64,000 nucleotides of DNA from Neckera pumila (taxonomy: Eukaryota > Streptophyta > Bryopsida > Hypnales > Neckeraceae), in NCBI GenBank assembly GCA_963969595.1, contig OZ018411.1, positions 29,647,445-29,711,444 of the forward strand, given 5' to 3'. The notes under the pieces were generated by a model. That model did no database searches and was not told the DNA's origin. It saw only the letters and a program-made list of their open reading frames with translations. The translations under genes were made by a program, and so were the position numbers. Shown here piece after piece: positions 36,490 to 48,488 of this stretch. Each line of letters begins with the position of its first letter. The stretch's first letter is position 1.

Positions 36490-37024
36490 TTATCTGCATT
36501 TTAAAAAAAATGGTAAATTTCTAACAAAAAAATTACTTTTATTTGACAAAAAGTAGACACTTATTTTGAAATGGTGCAATCTGACCCCATGATGCCAGAA
36601 AATAAAAAGGCTACCCAAAACTAATGGGAAAGATCTAGTTCTTAAGTGCCATAGAAGAAGGGCCAACCGTGTAGCATTGAGTGCATGGAGCAATTTTGAT
36701 TGTGAGACTACTAGGAGGTTGTCTCGGTTTAAAGTGATGAGTGCTAACAAGAACCAGAGACAGGAGCGGGTCTGAGTCGTTCACAAACAGGCTGATATAC
36801 TCTTGTTTCCATGTAATGAACTGATTGTCAGTAAGCATGAAGATCCACTCTGCTGGAATGGATGATACCAAGTTGCGGAATGCCAATTTAGGAAGCCGAG
36901 TCTGGCTTCTTTCCCGTTGTAGAAAAGATTGGAATGAGGGATCCCAAATATGTTGGGTTTGCCACATGCTGTTGGGTGAATGCAAGAAACACCTGCCAAT
37001 TTTGTTGCGTTTTATAGTAATCAT
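36490..37024 (-). mobile_element. LINE ORF2 remnant, distal part
   Basis: Minus-strand translation gives a continuous stretch with SFLQRERSQTRLPKLAFRN and AEWIFMLTDNQFITWKQEY, in the style of plant L1-type ORF2 regions after the reverse transcriptase. It lies downstream, on the same strand, of the clearer remnant at 38700-39530. It is probably the same LINE separated by later insertions. Confidence 0.5.
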
Positions 37025-37058
37025 GCCTTTTTGCTTGGAGTACTTTAAATAAGAAAAA

Positions 37059-37062
<4 letters not shown>

Positions 37063-37126
<64 letters not shown>
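37063..37126. repeat. (AT)n microsatellite
   Basis: About 32 uninterrupted TA units. Confidence 0.95.
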
Positions 37127-37127
<1 letters not shown>

Positions 37128-37733
37128 CTAATGTATACACCTTTAAGATGAAGGTATCTATCAAAGGAAATGCATAAAAAAACTCTTTAATCAGGAGAAC
37201 TAGAAAACTACCAAATCTCAAGAAAACAGATATTTTGATGTTTTAATTAGTTAAAAATAGAACAAAAAATACATGAAATACAAATTGGTCAAGAGAACGA
37301 ATATTTTGATGTTTTAATTAGTTAAAAATAGGAAAATTAAATAATTACATAAATAAAAATTGGTCATTTGTAAGAATTCTATGGAGATGGTCATTCACCC
37401 AAAAATTCCAAAATCATATTTTGTATCATACCAAATGCAAGCAAAAAGAAGTGCACCTTGTGGACTTCCGCACTACATATAATTAGTTAATTGTAGAATG
37501 TCTTTGGGCAATAGCTACTGGTCTATTAGAAGACCATCCCCTCCAAATTTCAATTCCAAATTTTTTTTTTGGATACTAAATAGTACTAGAAACCTCCAAA
37601 TTGGCAAATGTGACATAAAATTGGGGACTATTTTTGGATGGTAAACTATTTTTGAAAATTACAAAAAAATTAGGCAAGGTGCATAATAGTCATGAGTACC
37701 TTACCTATAAATCTTGAGTCATTTGGAGCTTAA

Positions 37734-38694
37734 CCCTTCAAGGCCCAAGGCCTTTGGAGGTTTAAAAACATCATTACCTTTGAAGTGATATAGTTCAAAA
37801 TGTTAGTAAGGTATAAAAATCTCAACCGTACAATCTTGTAGTGTAGGTGTTGTAGATGTCATTAATCAAATTTGGAGTCATTTGACCGTCTAGATTGCAA
37901 GATTATAATGTTTTAGTGTAGAAAAAAGATGCTGAATTTTCCTAGAAATACATTTGGAGGTGAAATTTGATTTCTAAACCTCTTCAAATGAAAAAAAATT
38001 AAACTACAAAGTGATTCAAAATCAACATACAAACACAATGGTAAAAAGAAACATCATTGAATTGACTTATTATGTTTGTAAAATGACTTTCAAACGTCAA
38101 AACATAGCAAGAAAAGTTGCAAAAAAACACATCTAAAGTTGAACCTCTTACTAAAATGTTTCCCAGTCACTCATACCTTTTTGGATTGATATGAAATTTT
38201 AGCCACACAATCTAGACTAGTATGCGCAACTTTTCCAAAAAATTTTATTGAAAAGGGACACTAATGAAGAACAAAAAAGTTGCGGAAGTTCACTATAATC
38301 CAGAAATGTTGGGATTTTGAACTTTGAATTGCTCCCAAACATTCAAACAGCTTGGATTGATATGAAATTTTCCCACAAAAACTAGACTTCAAAGGTATCA
38401 TAATCCAATAAATTTTATTGAAAATAAACATTGGATGAAGGTGATACAAGCCCCTGAAGTTGCAGCCATCAAGCTTGGTGAACTCAACTTGAACGTTGTA
38501 ACTTTGATTGGCTTAATACAAAAAATCAATAAATCTTGGATAGATTTGAAAATTTACCACACAAATCATTAAAGAGAACACAAATTTTCCAATAATTTTT
38601 ATTGAATTTGGACATTAGACACAAAAGTTACATTAGTTTGAATTGGACTTGAAAATCTTTGAGGCCTTTTTTGGGCCCCTTGGGAGTTGAGGAG
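37734..38694. mobile_element. TTAA-flanked element (group III) with internal modules
   Basis: The element starts CCCTTCAAGGCCCAAGGCC after TTAA (37730-37733) and ends GGGAGTTGAGGAG before TTAA (38695-38698). It contains three degenerate tandem modules of about 165 bp, each starting near TTGGATTGATATGAAATTTT and containing AATTTTATTGAA. Related to 6536-7365. It sits between the two LINE fragments. Confidence 0.65.
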
Positions 38695-38699
38695 TTAAA

Positions 38700-39530
38700 C
38701 GCAAAAGTTATGACCAAAAAACAAATCAATATGCAGGGTGTGACACAAAATAGTACAAATGTTGCTTGCATTCATCCTATTACCCATAAGAATAGCAGCT
38801 CTTTAAGCTGAGAACCCGTAGTGGCCTCTAATGAAATGAGTAGTCCACCAAAGAGAAGTCGTAAGGACTTTGTCACAATTTTGAGACGGGGAGGCTATGA
38901 TATGTTTGCTAAGTAGGCACTATGTGCGCACAACTCTGTCCCAAGCTCTAGAACCTTTGCTTGCACGGAATTTATGGAGGAGAGTTCATTGAGGCATAGC
39001 TGGCCAAGCGCCCTGAGAGTGCGGTCAGATTTGAAGGAGAAGAAACTGTAGATTAGACCAACTGGGAGCCTAGCTTTCAACATCCATTTAGCTATGAGGG
39101 CATGGAGGACTTCTTCAAGGTCAATCAGGTTTAGTCCACCTATCTGCTTAGAAGCGCAACAGTCTGACCAGCTAACTCTTGCTCAGCTGCGGTGGATTAA
39201 TCTTGACCATAAGAAGTCCCTCATCAATGCCCGAAGTTTCTAGATAATAGATAAGGAACTTCCCTATATGGCAATGAAGTACCACAGAGTACTTAGAAGG
39301 ATGGAGTTGACTATGACTACTCGTCCTACCAAGGACAAGTATATGCTAGTCCAGTAAGTAGTTTCTTCCAAACCTTGCCCGCTAGAAAGTCATCAACATC
39401 CGCAGTATGTAAGTCTATTCCAAATGGCGAGCCTAATAGTTTTGATAGTTGGTGCTCTATCGCCCAAGGGCATACAATTTGTGCCATAGCCACAGAGGGG
39501 CAAGGTCCACAGAGAGCCAATAAGCAAAGC
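38700..39530 (-). mobile_element. LINE (L1-type) ORF2 C-terminal remnant
   Basis: Minus-strand translation with frame breaks reads as the end of a plant LINE reverse transcriptase. It has LGSPFGIDLHTADVDDF, YLSLVGRVVIVNSILLSTLW, a RVSWSDCCASKQIGGLNLID block, then HALMAKWMLKARLPVGLIYS. The KxGGLxLxD type block and the ALxxKW motif are typical of plant LINEs. Stops and frameshifts show it is dead. Confidence 0.75.
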
Positions 39531-39540
39531 TCTTAGGCCA

Positions 39541-41645
39541 ATTTATCCGAAGCCCGATGCTAATCCATATCTATTAATGAGAAGTATATACATACATGTA
39601 GAGGTGAAGGTGCAAGGTAGATAAAGTGGCAGTGTGTTTGGCTGTGGTTAGTATCAATATTCAGGAATTTGGGAAGCTCATTGATTGATTTTTGCCTTCC
39701 ACAGAAATGTATCGTTTTTTCTTCAATGGACATCAATTGCATCTTCTCACTTGCAATATCAATTTCTTGCAGGCCAATTTTCAAATTGATACCAACCAAA
39801 AAGCCAAATTAAAACTGAAAGTGCTAATGAATATTGCATCCTTGGTTCAGAATAGGATTCTTCTTATGATGGGTGAGATTTTGTAATGTATTTAGTCATG
39901 GTTGGGATTTGTACTTCAATTTTGTCAATCTATATGAACTAAGGATTTGCATATTGAAGCACCAATGTCTCCTCCTTGCTCTTCATGGTTTTGAATGTCC
40001 AAATTTTGCATCTTCTTTTGAAATTTCTTGTTCTATATTCACCAAGTTTATCCATTTCTTAATGTTTTGCTCCAATCCATACAAAGATTGGAGCCTTTTA
40101 TTTGACTCTTTATGGTGCTCTCTAAATTTTGCTACTTCATTTTGAGGCCCTTAGAAATTTAGGTTAGATAAAGGCAAAGGTCCTTCTCATATTGGGTGAA
40201 ATTTCTTTGCGTATTTATGGTTTGGATTCACATAGTCAATTTGGTCAATGGATATAAGGTGGTTACCCCCAAAACCGCCACTAATTGCTATTGTGTCTAA
40301 TTACTATTATTAAACTGTTCAAATTTTTATATTTTCTTATTGGCAAGTGAAAGAAGGTAAAGAACACGACATTTGGATATTATAAACAAAAGTTCTGAGA
40401 GAACAAAGTTTGATTCTAAAAGCGTTTCTTCCACATAGGTACATACTGATTCTGGAAATCTTCACAAAGTGTAGATGGCAGTTTAAGGTCAATGGCGCAT
40501 TTTGGGGTGCCTACCTTATAGAGCCTATGTTTGAAGCTCTAAAGTGGCCATCTTGCTTTTTGCAATTTTTGATTGTTGGAACTTTGCTTTGTTTTTGTCA
40601 AAATTTCTTCTTCCTTCATTGTTGAGCAAGGCCATTTCGTAATGTTTTACACTTCATAGTCCTTATTTTTGTGTGAGTCAAGCACTTTAGGGCAATGCCA
40701 TTAGAGAAAATTTCAAGCCATGGGAGGGCCGCTTTCTTGCATGAAAATGTGCAATTATAAGAAATGTTAGTCCAAATTGTCCATCAAAGAATTTGTAAGG
40801 TGAGTAGTTAGCCGGTGTGCCTTGTCATTTTCAATTAAAAAAATAATTTCTTATCGTAATTTTAAATGAAAAATATTATTTCACTTTATTTACACATCCA
40901 TTGAAATTGAAACGGCCTTCCACAAGGCCCAGATTTGAGGTCCAAATTTTCTATAATGATTGGGTTGATGACTATTGTAGAGCATTGTTCTTTGTCAATC
41001 CTTAGTTCCAACGGCCAAACTCTCTGTTCCTCTATGTCAATATCTGCTCTCCAAAATTAGTACCTTGCCTACCTCATTTGTGCATTTTGTTCCACCTGGA
41101 TATCAACCACTAATTATTATCTCATGGTAAATGAAATCTACCAAGTATTAAACAATTTTTTTTTCTGGCATTTAAGTGTCAGACTCCAGTGCCGTGGCAC
41201 ACTCAGACTAGTTTAATTCTGGAGGGATCATCCTTCATTCCTGGCATGGTGACTGCTATAGTGCAAAACAAAGACACTGGTGTAAAAAAGAGATGATCAA
41301 ATTATCCCTCAATTTTTTGGGGCACCAGTTGATTTCCAGCCCTAACAAATTCTTTCCAAATTGACATTCATTGTTCAAAATACAAACAAATTTTTTCCCA
41401 ATTCCATCAACTAACTTTGAACTAGCCACTGTTTTTTTCCTGATCAATAGTAGACATATTCAAAACCAATACAAAACATCCAAAGTTCACACCAAGTCTT
41501 GCTCCTGTCCACATTGTTTATTATTTCTAAAACAAATGAAACGGAATTTCATTGCAAAGAGAGTTAAAATACAAAACCGCCAACCAGCCTTAAGTGGTTG
41601 TCTATATTATTTTGATGTCCTCAAACTTAGAAGTATGGTAGATAT
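39541..41645. other. Intergenic, nothing recognised
   Basis: AT-rich DNA. No supported gene or clear repeat boundaries. Confidence 0.5.
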
Positions 41646-41948
41646 AAGGTAGTGTGTTCTAAAAGCGACCATGCTCTAAAATCGATCAAGACACATGAGT
41701 ACATTTTGCTTTCGTCAATGTACCACCAATATACATTTCAGGAGGTGGTCGCTTTTAGTGACTATTACGTTTCAACTTCAAAAATTTGCAACTAATTCCA
41801 CGAAGGTCCAAAAAAAATGAAATGACTTACGTTAAATGCCAATTCCATTTTTCTTCCTATGAAAATTTACTGAAAATTGTTTCAAGAAGTTTAGCTTCCC
41901 CCAAAAGGCAATCAATTCTTAAATGGTGGCTTTAAGAACAGACTACTT
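41646..41948. mobile_element. AAGGTAG-family inverted-repeat element
   Basis: The left end AAGGTAGTGTGTTCTAAAAG and right end CAGACTACTT resemble 20191-20602 and 4843-5249. GCGACC and GGTCGCTTTTAG blocks are also present inside. ATAT lies just outside both ends. Non-coding, about 303 bp. Confidence 0.6.
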
Positions 41949-41952
41949 TATA

Positions 41953-42143
41953 TAGTAAAACCTCTCTTAGTGCATAGTGTGGGGACTATGCACTAAGAGA
42001 GGTTTATGCAGTTGGAGAGGTTCTGTACTGAACTCTCGCTAACGTGGTTGCTCACTATGGGGCCTCCAACTACTGTTCACAAATAAATGTTTCAAAGTAC
42101 GACCTCTCTTACTGCATATTATGCAGTAAGAGAGGTTCTACTG
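41953..42143. mobile_element. Emigrant-like (pogo/Tc1-mariner) MITE with two hairpins
   Basis: Ends are TAGTAAAACCTCTCTTA and the inverse of CAGTAGAACCTCTCTTA, flanked by TA (41951-41952, 42144-42145). This fits the CAGTAAAACCTCT terminus known from Arabidopsis Emigrant. Each end is itself a hairpin: the left folds around GCATAGTGTGGGGACTATGC, the right around ACTGCATATTATGCAGT. Confidence 0.75.
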
Positions 42144-42145
42144 TA

Positions 42146-44932
42146 GTGTCAGTAGATTTCTTAGTTGGTTTCTTTTGGGGTATTCGTACCATTGGTGCTG
42201 AAGGTGCGAGGCAGATGCAAAGGGCAGGGTGCCTGTCTCTGTCTCTGTCTGTCAGCAGGCCAGTGTGGAGGCTCTGACACCCAATTCACCACCCCCAGTA
42301 CTCCCCAGCTCCTGCAGCTGCTCAGCTACCTCGTCACTCATTGTGTCGTCATTACCGAGGCCCCAGGCGAGGACGGGAAATAGTCGTCGCCTTGCTCATT
42401 ACGCCTGCTTGATAAGCTGCAAGCAGCTCCCTCCTCCTTTGGTTTAAATAGAAATTTCTGGTGCAGGGGGTGATTGATGCAATCAATCAATGTGCAGGAA
42501 GTAAAAACCAATGCAATGCACCAGGTGGTAAGTACTAACTTATACCTTTCAGGCTTTCACAGCCAAGCTAGGGAGTTCCAGATGGGAGTGATAGATTATC
42601 AGTCGCAGCCCAACTGCCTTGTACCAGCCGTAAATGTGCTAAATTCAAACACTGATACTACGTATTCACATGTTCACTGGTATTAACTTAACATGCATGT
42701 CATTATCATTCTCTAAATGTTTTTGGTAAAGCTTTTGCTGACGCTGAATCAGAACGTAACGAATCGAAAGCTCAGGCTTGATCACTTTCTACACGGTTAC
42801 AGAATATGTATTTGTTTTAAATTTATACAGTTGTACTTATATGTATTTGCTTGCTTACGGCCGGTACATTCGCATGTTGACAGTCACAGAGATATAGTTG
42901 GCTGGTTGCCATCCATGTCGTGAGCGGCATGCAAAGCGCGCAGGCTCTGAGAGTGGCAGAGCTGCAGCATTGCACGACGAGCACATGCCGGTTTCTTTTC
43001 AGCAGAGTCAGCTTCAGGCTCCAACTCATTGCAACATCCACCCCATTGCCAAACGCTTTCCTCGTCCTTATCGACTACCCTGACGTCCGGGAGCCCAGTT
43101 CGTCTACTTTCGGCTCTGGAATATTATATCGTTCCCCTGGTTATCTTCAAGCTTCCAGTGCTGCATTAGTGTTGATCGAGCTTCGTTGGTGAAGATCGAG
43201 TCGGTCCCATCCTAGCCTGTCGATCAGTCAGTCAGTCCATGGCTCTAGCTTGTCAGTCGGTGTGATCCTCGTTCAACAATTCTGGACATGCCGGAGTGCA
43301 CAGCTCACACCTATGGCGCTGCTGGCACTTCACACACTCGGAGTGCAACATCTGTGATCGACGCAGGAGGTTCAGTCGACTTCCAAACTGGAAAGATGCT
43401 CAGGATCAACTGTTTTGGGGACTTGTACCAGTGGCTGAGCATGTGAGGGATCATTCTCGCAGTTTCTGTCAGATTGGGGGAACACAGCAGCTACCATTCA
43501 GATCCAGGTACATACTGTTTCGCTTGCTTTCGCATGGTGCAAGCAGCTGGCCATGGCCGTTGTTGCTTTGCTCTTGCGAATATCTTAACGGGCTTCCAGC
43601 CTACCCTTTGGAGTATTCAGTCTCGATCGGCTGTGTAAATACACATCTAGGTAGCTTAGATCCTAAGGCTCCAAACACACTTTGCCAAGTGCTGAATCTG
43701 ATGGGTAGATCCCGTGCACAGACGCTCACTGCATACAGAACGCATTCACTGTCAGATTAATTTGTTAAGGAGAGAGATCCTTGTTTTCAGTAGTGTTCAA
43801 GATTTCAGCCTTGGGACTGGCCACTTCAAGATTCGTTCCAAATCCAGGCATGCACGCTTCGGAGCCCCTGAATCCTGTCTTATAGAACTTCCAAATCCCT
43901 TTGCGTGCAGCATCTGCATTCTTGGAGCACTAGACTTGAACTCTGACTTCGCTAGACGGTACCGAAACATGTAAATCAGAGACTGGCAAGTTTCTAGATG
44001 TTTCGGTTGTATCAAGGTGATTCTGTTCTATCATGGGCATGTGTAGAATAGTGTAGTCGGCATTGAGGCCGACTATGGGAGCATGCGCAGGTATTGTTCA
44101 AATCTCTTGCTGTTTTTTTGTTCTCAAGATTGATTCGTGCCCTTTTCTCTGGTTCTGTTCAAAACAAGAGTCAATTCTACTCTCCGCCATGAATAATGGA
44201 GAATCTATGAATCCAGTTGTAAATTAATTCTAAGTCTGTGGTTTTGGTTCGGGTATGTATTAGGTTACTCAAATCTGGACTGTGGTTGTGGAAAATAGCA
44301 AGTATTATTGAGCTGTGCATGCTGTGGAGGACGTATATTTTCTGCAATCAAGCTCTAGATCTGAGTCACCTAGCATAGTCTCAATGGAGATGCTACTATC
44401 TTGGGTGATCCAACGGTGAAGAAAGGAAATCTTGGGAAACTGAGTGTTAGTGGAATTAAATATTTGATATTGGCTTTAGTCCACTCAGTCCTCTCAAATG
44501 ACACATTCAGAGATTGCAGATTCCTCATAAATCCTAAGAATCTGTCATATTGTGCACACATCTGTCGTTTAGAAACCCATTTGTCCCGGAGGGCAATGTC
44601 ATTAGAGAGTGTTGATCGAGTTTATTTCTCAGCTCCTCTTCTTGAATGTCTGCCTGCACCACAAGTAGATTATAAGGCCCTATTTTATCTCTTGAATGTG
44701 TAATTAAGTCGGATGCCAATCCAGTAGGCAGCCCATCAGGAGGGAGTGGATATTGATTTGAGTTCAATTGAGCTTCCATATTTCAGTCCATGAAATATAT
44801 TTAACCAATTCTATTACACTCAAAATTTCGTTCTGGAATCCGGGTCTCTATTAATGAGGTAAATTTGCTTCATCTGATGGAACGTGGAAATGTGGCATAA
44901 ATGTAGATTGCTGTAACTGCCGAGGTTGCAAA
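42146..44932 (+). promoter_or_regulatory. Upstream region of the IQD gene
   Basis: This stretch is more GC-balanced and less repetitive than its surroundings, as expected for promoter and 5' UTR. Several open frames occur but none resembles a protein I know. A spliced 5' UTR is possible. No core promoter element is claimed. Confidence 0.4.
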
Positions 44933-47900
44933 ATGGGAAAAAAGGGAACATGGTTCAGTGCCGTGAAGAAAGCATTTCGGTCTCCTTCCAAGGACAAGGA
45001 GAAGGGCGTCCCCAAAAGTGTGCCCAAAGTTGTTCAGCCAGTTGCGAACCTTCCCCAAGTTGAAGTGCCAGTGAGTACACTCGTTCCGCTAATTCTGCAA
45101 TCCAGTGGAGGGTGAAACTCACAAGAAATACACAAATTCCTAATTCTTTTCGATGATTATATACTCTTGAATGTTGCTCAGTTAGATGCAGGGTACTAAC
45201 CTGCACCACTTTAAGCATTTTCACAAATATGGGAGTGTGATTTTTGGGAAATCGCTATCGAGCAGTTAAGAGACGTCCGGGGGTGAGATCAAATTTTTTA
45301 TCACTGTGAAATTTTCATCGCTATGGAAATGATAGTGGAAGGTTGCCATTTCAAAGTGGGAGGCTGTAGGTTGCTATTGAAGGGACAGCTTGTGCAAAAC
45401 CTCATTTCCATTATATTTGAGTGGCCTTAGGCATTTAGCCTAGACATTTAACCAATTCATGCTTACATCCGACTTACAAATTGAAGTGCCACCAAGTATA
45501 CTTGAAAGAGATGGGTTGCTGTTGTTAACAGGGATCGGTGTCGACGACAGGGTCCATTGTTTTTAGTTACCATACCTAACAGATCGTCTCATGAAAGTGT
45601 TGATTGATTTCATGCCGTCAGGCTAAACCTAAAAGCCGGAGGAGATGGAGCTTCGGCGGCAAGTCGGTGCATCAGCCGACTTGCACAGCAGAGCCAAAGG
45701 AGATCACACCAGAAAAGAAGGTGGAAGTGGAGCCCTTCAACAACAGGCATTATTCTTGTAGGACTCCGGAATCGTCTCTCAGCACCAGCCACAGTCCCAC
45801 GCCTGTCCACCCCCTGGGGCCCCCCGTTGTTTACTCTCATGAGGATTTGGCAGCCATCAGAATTCAAGCAGCATTTCGAGCATACTTGGTACAACAATGT
45901 TGCTCTCTTTAGACTCCTTTGGAAGAATTTCATGGTTCTGTCTTTGCAAGCCATTCATTTAGTTGCGACAGACGGCAGCATCATAGACTGCGAACTTTTG
46001 CTGTTTGGGTATGCAAAATGCTCTGGTCCTCTGTTACCTTCATAAAAAGACACACATTCTGTGTAAATCACAAGTTCAAGAAATTTAAAAGTCACTTCAC
46101 TAGCACACTTCAAACTTAACCCAAGAAGATGTGACCCTACAACCAAAGTAGTCAACCAAATTTTTTTGATTCAAGGACGAATAAGTGCATTCTTCATTTC
46201 TGCCAAGTTTCTGCGAAAGTCATTCATCGGACACTTTTAGTCCTCTGCAGCGTTTCATGGTTGAAGAAGCTACTAACAAAGGCTATTGAATTAGCACTTG
46301 TGAGCAAGAAGTAGCATGCTTTGCACACCCTCCTCAACCATACTGATTGAATCCCAAATCAAATTTTGTACATTTACATGTTGCAAGATGGGTGCCCTAA
46401 GAGAACAATGTAAGAATGTTACAAGGGGAGATGCATCGAATCAAAGAACAATGGAAAGTAGTGAGTCTCTTCTTCTTACATCATTGGCTCTTAATGTGAA
46501 ATTTGGATGTCACCCCACGCAGGCACGTCGAGCGTTGCGAGCTCTGAAAGGCTTAGTACGATTGCAAGCTTTGGTTCGAGGCCATACGGTGCGACGACAA
46601 GCCACCATCACACTCCGTTGTATGCAAGCCTTGGTGAGGGTACAAGCCCGTGTTCGTGCACGGCGCGTTCGAATGTCAGAAGAAGGCCAAGCTGTGCAGA
46701 GGCAAATCCGAGAACGGAGGCAACAAGACTGTCGGCCGAGGAGATCTACGGTATATCTATCTTATACCCCGGACGGCTTGGTGTTTACTTGTTTGCTCCT
46801 TTGTTATCATAAGGGTGGTCCCTTGCCGAATTGTTACGCTCCTTTACGTTAAGCTCAATAGTAAGGTTAATGATGATCACAAGGACAATTTTACACGGAC
46901 TCGCTAGATACCAATCCTATGCCTGGGACTCACTCCTACTTCAAAGATGGTGTCTGGTACAGATCTAGCTATTTTACATGAACAGAGGTGACAGTGGAAG
47001 TTCAGGCACTTCAAAAAAGAAAGAGCTCCGGACCAACTGTAGGTCTAAAGTGTAGGTATATTCTGGATGAGAATAAAAGACAAGAAAGAGTGTATATGAA
47101 TAATCAGAATATGTTATGACCATTAACCCTGTATCTCACCACCTACGAATGGCAGGACGGAGGCTGGGATGACAGCACTCAAACCCCTGAGGAGATTCAA
47201 GCGAAAATCCAATACAAACACGAGGCTGCATTGAAAAGGGAAAGAGCATTAGCGTATGCATTCTCACATCAGGTAATCAACCCTACTTCAGTGAACCATC
47301 CTTAGAAGTAATACCCGAAAGATCGAGTCCCTGACTCCAAAGCAATCCCTAAATCTTGGCTGCAATGAATCAGTATGAGGAGTTCCAAATATTTTAGCCC
47401 CTTCATAACAAATTCATAGTGTCCAAATAATGCATGCTAAAGTACATTGGAATCTTCTTTCAGTAGCCAGTAATCGCAACTATGCTCAGTTGGAATTTTT
47501 GGTGCGCATACCTTCCTTTGTAAAACTTTAGAGCCTTCGGCGCCAGTTACTGATTCTCACCCTCAATGTACGACAGCTATGGAAGGGCGACCCCAATCAA
47601 ACCTCCCAGCTCTACATCGACTGCGAGCCCGACAAACCTCACTGGGGCTGGAGCTGGCTGGAGCGCTGGATGGCCGCTCGTCCCTGGGAGAATCGCGTCT
47701 TCGACACCACGTCCGTTTCCAAAGACGTCTTCGACAGCTACTCTGTGAAGAGCGACACCCACGAGACTTACATCCCAAAGCTACCAACAACCGATCATGC
47801 AACAATTCCAAACCAGCTTCGTCTCCACAAACCAAGCAGCTCCTTCCAAGCCCAAGCGAATGTTGCAGCAATTCGAACTGATCAAAACAACACTAACCAC

Positions 47901-48488
47901 GAGTCCTCTCGCCCTCCAGCAGCCATATCCAGCCACTGCACAATGAAGAGAACAGTTAGTTTGGGAGCTCCAGTCACTCCAGCCACTACTCCACCATCTG
48001 CATACAAACTCTCCGCACCAATCCTCATCAGAACTGCCAGTCCTCGCAGCAGCCTCCGCCGAGAGGACATCGAAGAAGGGGGCAGCACAGTCTCGGCGAA
48101 GTCCATGGCGTCTCGCTACAACGGAGGAATTCGATACAGCAACGCAGGCTCCGTGATGAGCCGAGACGATGAGAGTTTGGCGAGCTCGCCTTCCGTGCCG
48201 AACTACATGCAGGCCACGCAATCTGCGAAAGCCAAAGTGAGGTCTCACAGCACGCCCAAGCTGCGCCCGGGGACACCGGAAAAGGAGATTACAAGCTCAT
48301 GGAAGAAGAGGCTGTCAATGCCAGTTGATGAGAATGTGAGCTCGGGGAATGATATCATCCTGAGGCCGTTCAGGCCCTCGCCGTATGCGCAAAGGAGCCC
48401 GAGTCTTCGGTCTGACCAGCGATCTGTGGCAAATGATCCAGGGGATGCCTCTTCGGAAGTGTCTGGGATCAGAGGTTTGTATCAGTAA
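44933..48488 (+). CDS. IQ67-domain (IQD) calmodulin-binding protein
   Basis: Five phase-0 exons: 44933-45070, 45622-45888, 46523-46750, 47156-47272 and 47577-48488, all with GT-AG borders, giving 553 aa. The N terminus [15 protein letters not shown] with following [11 protein letters not shown] is typical of the family. The IQ67 domain starts at [13 protein letters not shown] and is split by the intron before [20 protein letters not shown], as in other IQD genes. It continues with [19 protein letters not shown], repeated IQ and 1-5-10 type calmodulin sites. Further on are [16 protein letters not shown] and a C-terminal [20 protein letters not shown] region (DUF4005-like). IQD proteins bind calmodulin and usually associate with microtubules, plasma membrane or nucleus as scaffolds. 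The gene appears intact. Confidence 0.93.

Noticed and set aside
43296..43760. 154-codon open frame upstream of the IQD gene
   Set aside because: No motif or family resemblance and no codon pattern. More likely chance or 5' UTR of the IQD transcript.
47781..48248. Long minus-strand frames over the IQD last exon
   Set aside because: Shadows of the real plus-strand exon, which has family motifs and proper splice borders.
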